Shown here piece by piece: positions 60,184-64,000 of a stretch of 64,000 nt of DNA. Under the pieces are notes generated by a model. It was not told the DNA's origin and searched no databases. It worked only from the letters and a program-made list of their open reading frames with translations. This stretch comes from Euzebyales bacterium (GTDB taxonomy: Bacteria; Actinomycetota; Nitriliruptoria; Euzebyales; JAHELV01): assembly GCA_036374135.1 (NCBI GenBank), contig DASUUK010000035.1, forward strand, positions 61,972-125,971, in the 5' to 3' direction. Within the stretch, counting starts at the first letter, position 1. Every line of letters begins with the position of its first letter. The position numbers and the translations under genes were made by a program.

Positions 60184-62499
60184 TCAGCGCGCCGTCGCCG
60201 TCTGAGCCGGGCCCCCGACCGCCTCGAACAGGTCGACGAACACGCGCCCGCGCGCCGCCGTGAGCTCGTCGAGGTCCAGGGTGAGCACGTCACCGACGCG
60301 CAACGTCCGGTCCGTGGTCAGCGCACCGAGGCGCTGGCTCGACACCCCGGCCTGTCGGCAGCGGCCCGCCAGTTCGTCCACGCGGGCGGCGTCGACGGCG
60401 GCGACCACCCTGCTGGGCGATTCGCTGAACAGCATCTGGTGCACCGGGGTCCGCGTCGTGTCGATGACGAGATCTGCGCCGTAGTGGTCCCCGCACACCT
60501 CCACCAGCGTCGTGAGCAGCCCGCCGGTGGCGACATCGTGGGCGCCGCGCAGCAGTCCCGACCGGCCGGCCGCCACCAGCAGATCCTGCAGCCGGCGCTC
60601 CTCGTCGAGGTCGATGGCCGGCGGCCGTCCCGCGATGTGACCGCTGGTGATCCACTGGTACTCCGAGCCCGCCAGGCCAGGGCGCGTCGTGGCGCCCACC
60701 AGGCACAGGACGGCCGCGGCGTCCGGCGGGCGGACGGGGACCGAGATCGTGCAGTCGTCGATGACGCCGAGCACGCCCACGATCGGGGTCGGGTGGACGG
60801 GACGGTCGTCCGTGGCGTTGTAGAAGCTGACGTTCCCACCGCTGATCGGCGTGCCCAGCGCTTCGCACGCGGCGGTCATGCCGTCGATCGTCGCCGAGAA
60901 GGCGCCCATGACCGCGGGCTGCTCGGGTGAGCCGAAGTTCAGGCAGTTGGTCGCCGCGACCGGTCGCGCCCCTGCGCACGCCACGTTGCGGGCCGCCTCG
61001 GCCACGACCAGACGCGCGCCGAGCTCGGGGTCGAGCGCGCACCAGCGACCGTTGCCGTCGGTCGCGACGGCGACACCCCGCGCATCGTCGGGCACCTCGC
61101 CCCAGCCGTCGGCGGGCAGGCGCAGCACGGCCGCGCTGGCGCCGGGGCCCTGGACGGTCCCCGCGCCCACGATGCTGTCGTACTGGCGCGTGATCCAGTC
61201 GGGCGGTGCGATGTTCGGGCTCGTCAGCACCGCCACGGCGACGTCGGCGAGATCGGTGCGCGGCGGTGCCGTGTCGATGTCGGCGTCGCCGTGCTCCGCC
61301 GCCCACGGCGTCAGCGGACGGTGGTACACGGGACCCTCGTCGGCGAGCGCGCGCGCCGGTGCGTCGTGCACGACCTCGCCACGGTGCTCGAAGACCAGCC
61401 GGTCATCCTCGGTGACCTCACCGATCGGAGTGGCGTCGACGCCCCAGCGCGCACAGGTGGCGACGACCTCCTCGACGCTGTCGGGAGCGACGAGCGCGAG
61501 CATGCGCTCCTGGGACTCGGAGCACAGGATCTCCCACGCCTGCATCGAGGGCTCCCGCAGCTGCACCCGGTCCAGATCGATGCGCATGCCCAGTCCCGCC
61601 GCCGCCGCCATCTCGGCGGACGAGCAGACGATGCCCGCGGCGCCCATGTCCTGGATGCCGCGGGTGAGCCGACGGTCGTACAGCTCGAGGCAGCACTCGA
61701 TCAGGGTGTTGCCCGCGAAGGGATCCCCCACCTGGACGTTGGGGCGCTTCGCGTCGTCGCCGACGGAGCTGAAGTCCGCCGACGCCAGGACACTGGCCCC
61801 GCCGATGCCGTCCCGTCCCGTGCGCTGCCCGATGAGCACGGCGACGTCGCCGACGTGCTCGGCCTGCGCCCGTTGCAGGCGGTCGGCCGGCAGGACGCCG
61901 ACGCACAGCACGTTGACCAGCGGATTGCCCTGGTAGCAGGGATCGAACGCCACCTCACCGCCGACGGTCGGCACGCCGATCGAGTTGCCGTAGTGGCCGA
62001 TGCCCCGCACGACGCCGTCGACCACCCACCGCGTCTGCGCAGTCGTGGGGTCTCCGAACCGCAACGGGTCGAGCAGTGCGATCGGGCGGGCCCCCATCGT
62101 CAGGATGTCGCGGACGATGCCACCGACGCCGGTCGTCGCCCCCTGAAACGGTTCGACGAAGCTGGGATGGTTGTGGCTCTCGATCTTGAACGCCACGGCG
62201 CGGCCGCCCCCGACGTCGACCACGCCGGCGTTGTCGCCAGGGCCCGCCAGCAGGTGCCGCCCGCTCGTCGGCAACCGCCGCAGGTGCACGCGGGACGACT
62301 TGTAGGAGCAGTGTTCGCTCCACATGACCGAGAAGGTCCCGAGCTCCGCGGTCGACGGCACCCGTCCGAGCGTCTGGACGATCCGGTCGTACTCGTCGTC
62401 GGACAGGCCGAGCTCGCGCGCGAGCTCCCGTGGTCGCTCGGCCGGTGTGATCCGCGTCGAGCCCGTGCGGGCACGCGACAGGTCGCCCGACACCGACAT
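60184..62499 (-). CDS. purL: Phosphoribosylformylglycinamidine synthase subunit II
   Basis: FGAM synthase of the small-PurL type (771 residues) that needs PurQ and PurS partners, which are not in this window. Motifs: active-site His63 in WSEHCSYKSSRVHLRRL, AVAFKIESHNHPSFVEPFQGATTGVGGIVRDI, GVPTVGGEVAFDPCY, QDMGAAGIVCSSAEMAA, and in the second half ATNCLNFGSPEQPAVMGAF and GTPISGGNVSFYN. The ATG at 62499 is preferred because AAGGAG lies six bases upstream; the ATG at 62505 is too close to it. Confidence 0.96.
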   Translation of the reverse strand: MSVSGDLSRARTGSTRITPAERPRELARELGLSDDEYDRIVQTLGRVPSTAELGTFSVMWSEHCSYKSSRVHLRRLPTSGRHLLAGPGDNAGVVDVGGGRAVAFKIESHNHPSFVEPFQGATTGVGGIVRDILTMGARPIALLDPLRFGDPTTAQTRWVVDGVVRGIGHYGNSIGVPTVGGEVAFDPCYQGNPLVNVLCVGVLPADRLQRAQAEHVGDVAVLIGQRTGRDGIGGASVLASADFSSVGDDAKRPNVQVGDPFAGNTLIECCLELYDRRLTRGIQDMGAAGIVCSSAEMAAAAGLGMRIDLDRVQLREPSMQAWEILCSESQERMLALVAPDSVEEVVATCARWGVDATPIGEVTEDDRLVFEHRGEVVHDAPARALADEGPVYHRPLTPWAAEHGDADIDTAPPRTDLADVAVAVLTSPNIAPPDWITRQYDSIVGAGTVQGPGASAAVLRLPADGWGEVPDDARGVAVATDGNGRWCALDPELGARLVVAEAARNVACAGARPVAATNCLNFGSPEQPAVMGAFSATIDGMTAACEALGTPISGGNVSFYNATDDRPVHPTPIVGVLGVIDDCTISVPVRPPDAAAVLCLVGATTRPGLAGSEYQWITSGHIAGRPPAIDLDEERRLQDLLVAAGRSGLLRGAHDVATGGLLTTLVEVCGDHYGADLVIDTTRTPVHQMLFSESPSRVVAAVDAARVDELAGRCRQAGVSSQRLGALTTDRTLRVGDVLTLDLDELTAARGRVFVDLFEAVGGPAQTATAR

Positions 62500-62707
62500 G
62501 CCCATCTCCTTGGTCGACGTGCGGTGCAGTCTGCCACCGACGACCGCTGCTGACCGCCGAGGACGCTGTCAAGCGGCTGATGGGACAGGTGCCCTCGGTT
62601 GCCCGCGTCCACGCTCGGGGCGACGCTGGACCGAGTCGGCCGACGCGGCCGCCGCGGGATCCGAGGGCCGGTCGGCCTCCGCAGGTGCGTACGAGAGAGC
62701 GGCGAGG

Positions 62708-63127
62708 GTGAACGGCGCGCAGCAGGTATCAGTACAGGCCGTCATTACGCATGCCCATGCCCGAGATCTGGCGTCGTGCTGGCAGGACGCGGCCAACGAC
62801 GACCACCCCGTCACGCGCCTGGCGCGGACGGGTGAGATCACGCCGGACGCTGGCCGGGCCATCGCGCACGACCTGAACCTTCTGGAGTCCGCGTCCGCCA
62901 CATGGGACTACCCGGCGAGCATCCCCGAGAAGCAGTTGCGCGTGCTGCTCGGCTACGTCCGCCACCACGGGCCGCGACCCGCGGTGGACGGCTGGCACCG
63001 GCACCGCGACGCCGAGTTCCTCCGGTCGATCAGGCGGATGGCGGCGGAGGCGCGGTCGCACGCGCCGCCGGACGATGAACCGCCAGCGCCGGTGCGTCAG
63101 ATGCCGGCGCCACGGCGTCGCAGCTGA
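62708..63127 (+). CDS. Hypothetical protein
   Basis: 139 residues from a GTG at 62708, divergent from purL. Helical and charged: VITHAHARDLASCWQDAANDDH, GEITPDAGRAIAHDLNLLESAS, PEKQLRVLLGYVRHHGPRP, with a Pro/Arg-rich tail. No known motif or membrane span. Codon use is like neighbouring genes (third positions nearly all G or C), which supports coding. Start is uncertain; GAGAG about nine bases upstream is a modest ribosome site. Confidence 0.55.
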   Translation: MNGAQQVSVQAVITHAHARDLASCWQDAANDDHPVTRLARTGEITPDAGRAIAHDLNLLESASATWDYPASIPEKQLRVLLGYVRHHGPRPAVDGWHRHRDAEFLRSIRRMAAEARSHAPPDDEPPAPVRQMPAPRRRS

Positions 63128-63230
63128 CCGGGTCGGCGGCCGCGTCCTGGGCGCCGGGCGATCAACGCTTGACGGGTCGGTCCCCGGGGACAACGATGCG
63201 GGTGACAGCCAATGACAGGGGCGTGACCGC

Positions 63231-64000
63231 ATGACGGCGATCGACGAGCGCGTACTCTCCGCGGACGACTACAACAAGAAGGGGCGGCTGCGCAGGGCGG
63301 TCTACGAGGAGGAGTTGCGTCGCCTGCAGATCGAGCTCGTCAAGCTGCAGGAGTGGATCAGGCACGAAGGTCTGCGTGTCGTCGTGCTGTTCGAGGGCCG
63401 CGACGCGGCGGGCAAGGGCGGCGTGATCAAGCGGATCACGGCCAGCACCAACCCACGCATCGTCCGGGTTGTCGCGCTGGGCACTCCGAGCGACCGCGAG
63501 AAGACCCAGTGGTACTTCCAACGGTACGTGGAGGAACTGCCGGCGGCGGGCGAGATGGTGCTGCTCGACCGCTCCTGGTACAACCGCGCCGGCGTCGAAC
63601 GTGTCATGGGGTTCGCGACCGAGGCGCAGGTCGAGGAGTTCATGCGTTCGTGCCCGCAGTTCGAGCGCATGCTCATCCGATCGGGCATCACCCTGATCAA
63701 GTACTGGTTCTCGGTGAGTGACGAGGAGCAGGAGCAGCGGTTCCAGGCGCGCATCGAGGATCCGACGAAGCGCTGGAAGCTGTCGCCGATGGACATCGAG
63801 TCGCGGGACCGGTGGCAGGAGTACTCCCTCGCCAAGGACGAGATGTTCGCCCACACCGACATCAAGCAGTCTCCGTGGTGGGTGGTCAACGCCGACGACA
63901 AGCGCAACGCCCGGCTGAACTGCATCGCCCACCTGCTCGATCAGATCCCGTACGAGGACCTGACGCCGGAACCGTTCGAACTGCCCCCGAGGCCTGAGCG
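63231..64000 (+). CDS. ppk2: Polyphosphate kinase 2, 3' end outside the window
   Basis: Class I PPK2 that phosphorylates nucleoside diphosphates (ADP or GDP) with polyphosphate. Visible: leader VLSADDYNKKGRLRRAVYEEEL, Walker A VVLFEGRDAAGKGGVIKRIT, Walker B MVLLDRSWYNRAGVERVMGF, lid region EQEQRFQARIEDPTKRWKLSPMD and WWVVNADDKRNARLN. 256 codons are present before the window ends, most of the usual length. Start ATG at 63231 lacks a clear ribosome site. Confidence 0.93.
   Translation, partial: MTAIDERVLSADDYNKKGRLRRAVYEEELRRLQIELVKLQEWIRHEGLRVVVLFEGRDAAGKGGVIKRITASTNPRIVRVVALGTPSDREKTQWYFQRYVEELPAAGEMVLLDRSWYNRAGVERVMGFATEAQVEEFMRSCPQFERMLIRSGITLIKYWFSVSDEEQEQRFQARIEDPTKRWKLSPMDIESRDRWQEYSLAKDEMFAHTDIKQSPWWVVNADDKRNARLNCIAHLLDQIPYEDLTPEPFELPPRPE

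Noticed and set aside
1..64000. tRNA, rRNA, insertion sequence, prophage or toxin-antitoxin genes
   Set aside because: Gaps were read on both strands. No cloverleaf with TTCGA arm, no transposase or integrase motif and no phage structural gene was recognised. A covariance search such as tRNAscan would be decisive.

Overview
This is a GC-rich chromosomal window (roughly 70% G+C, third codon positions almost always G or C) from an actinomycete-type bacterium (Actinomycetota). Evidence: the gyrA-gyrB-dciA-recF-dnaN-dnaA-rpmH-rnpA-yidD-yidC-jag-rsmG-parA-parB order around oriC; the ino1-padR-DUF5318-PBP1A block known from mycobacteria; the cytochrome bc1 set qcrC-qcrA-qcrB with a di-heme cytochrome c; a nickel superoxide dismutase; and an Ssd-type septum-site protein. 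Gene order resembles Mycobacterium, but several details differ: a free-standing MurJ-linked kinase, dispersed GC-rich repeats and many SD-less starts. They would fit a deep-branching actinobacterial class such as Nitriliruptoria or Acidimicrobiia. That placement is inference.

Layout. 0.1-10 kb, minus strand: gyrA, gyrB, dciA (DUF721), recF, dnaN, dnaA, with DnaA-box clusters on both sides of dnaA (probable oriC). 10-15 kb, plus strand: rpmH, rnpA, yidD, yidC, jag, rsmG, parA, parB, with two perfect parS cores. 15-31 kb: cell-envelope and redox block: ddl, a PLP aminotransferase, a GNAT enzyme, a CwlM-like pseudo-amidase, trxA, trxB, a B-box membrane protein, an anti-sigma/sigma/Ser-Thr-kinase operon, murJ, pcnA, malQ, and the sodN/sodX pair. 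31-36 kb: ino1, padR with an unusual repeat-filled leader, DUF5318, PBP1A. 36-41 kb: an ECF sigma factor with a partner protein, then qcrCAB. 41-49 kb: mixed metabolism (GNAT, AlaX, short-chain dehydrogenase, valine/leucine dehydrogenase, adenosine deaminase) and a reduced tad-like cluster (BldC-like regulator, Ssd, two F-domain-like membrane proteins). 49-64 kb: purM and purF, a broken FMN reductase, a two-component system, an acyltransferase, a frameshifted giant zinc-ribbon membrane protein, purL, and a PPK2 polyphosphate kinase cut by the window end.

How it works together. The left half holds replication initiation, chromosome partition and membrane-protein insertion. Beside it are peptidoglycan precursor synthesis, export and control (Ddl, MurJ, the kinase, the CwlM-like protein, PBP1A). 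The right half adds respiration, inositol and purine synthesis, and stress enzymes. No rRNA, tRNA, CRISPR array, insertion sequence or prophage was recognised.

Most notable signals: (1) a padR 5' leader with two near-identical 50-bp units that each fold into two hairpins, behind a promoter carrying tandem 13-bp palindromes; (2) an 87-bp island of AT-ending codons, including two TTA codons, inside the aminotransferase; (3) a 36-bp repeat that supplies the stop codon of both recF and purF; (4) three perfect 36-bp hairpin repeats between qcrC and qcrA; (5) an active-looking kinase carrying the extracellular domain that mycobacteria attach to MurJ; (6) a set of genes whose -10 box sits about 6-8 bases before the start codon, implying leaderless mRNAs.
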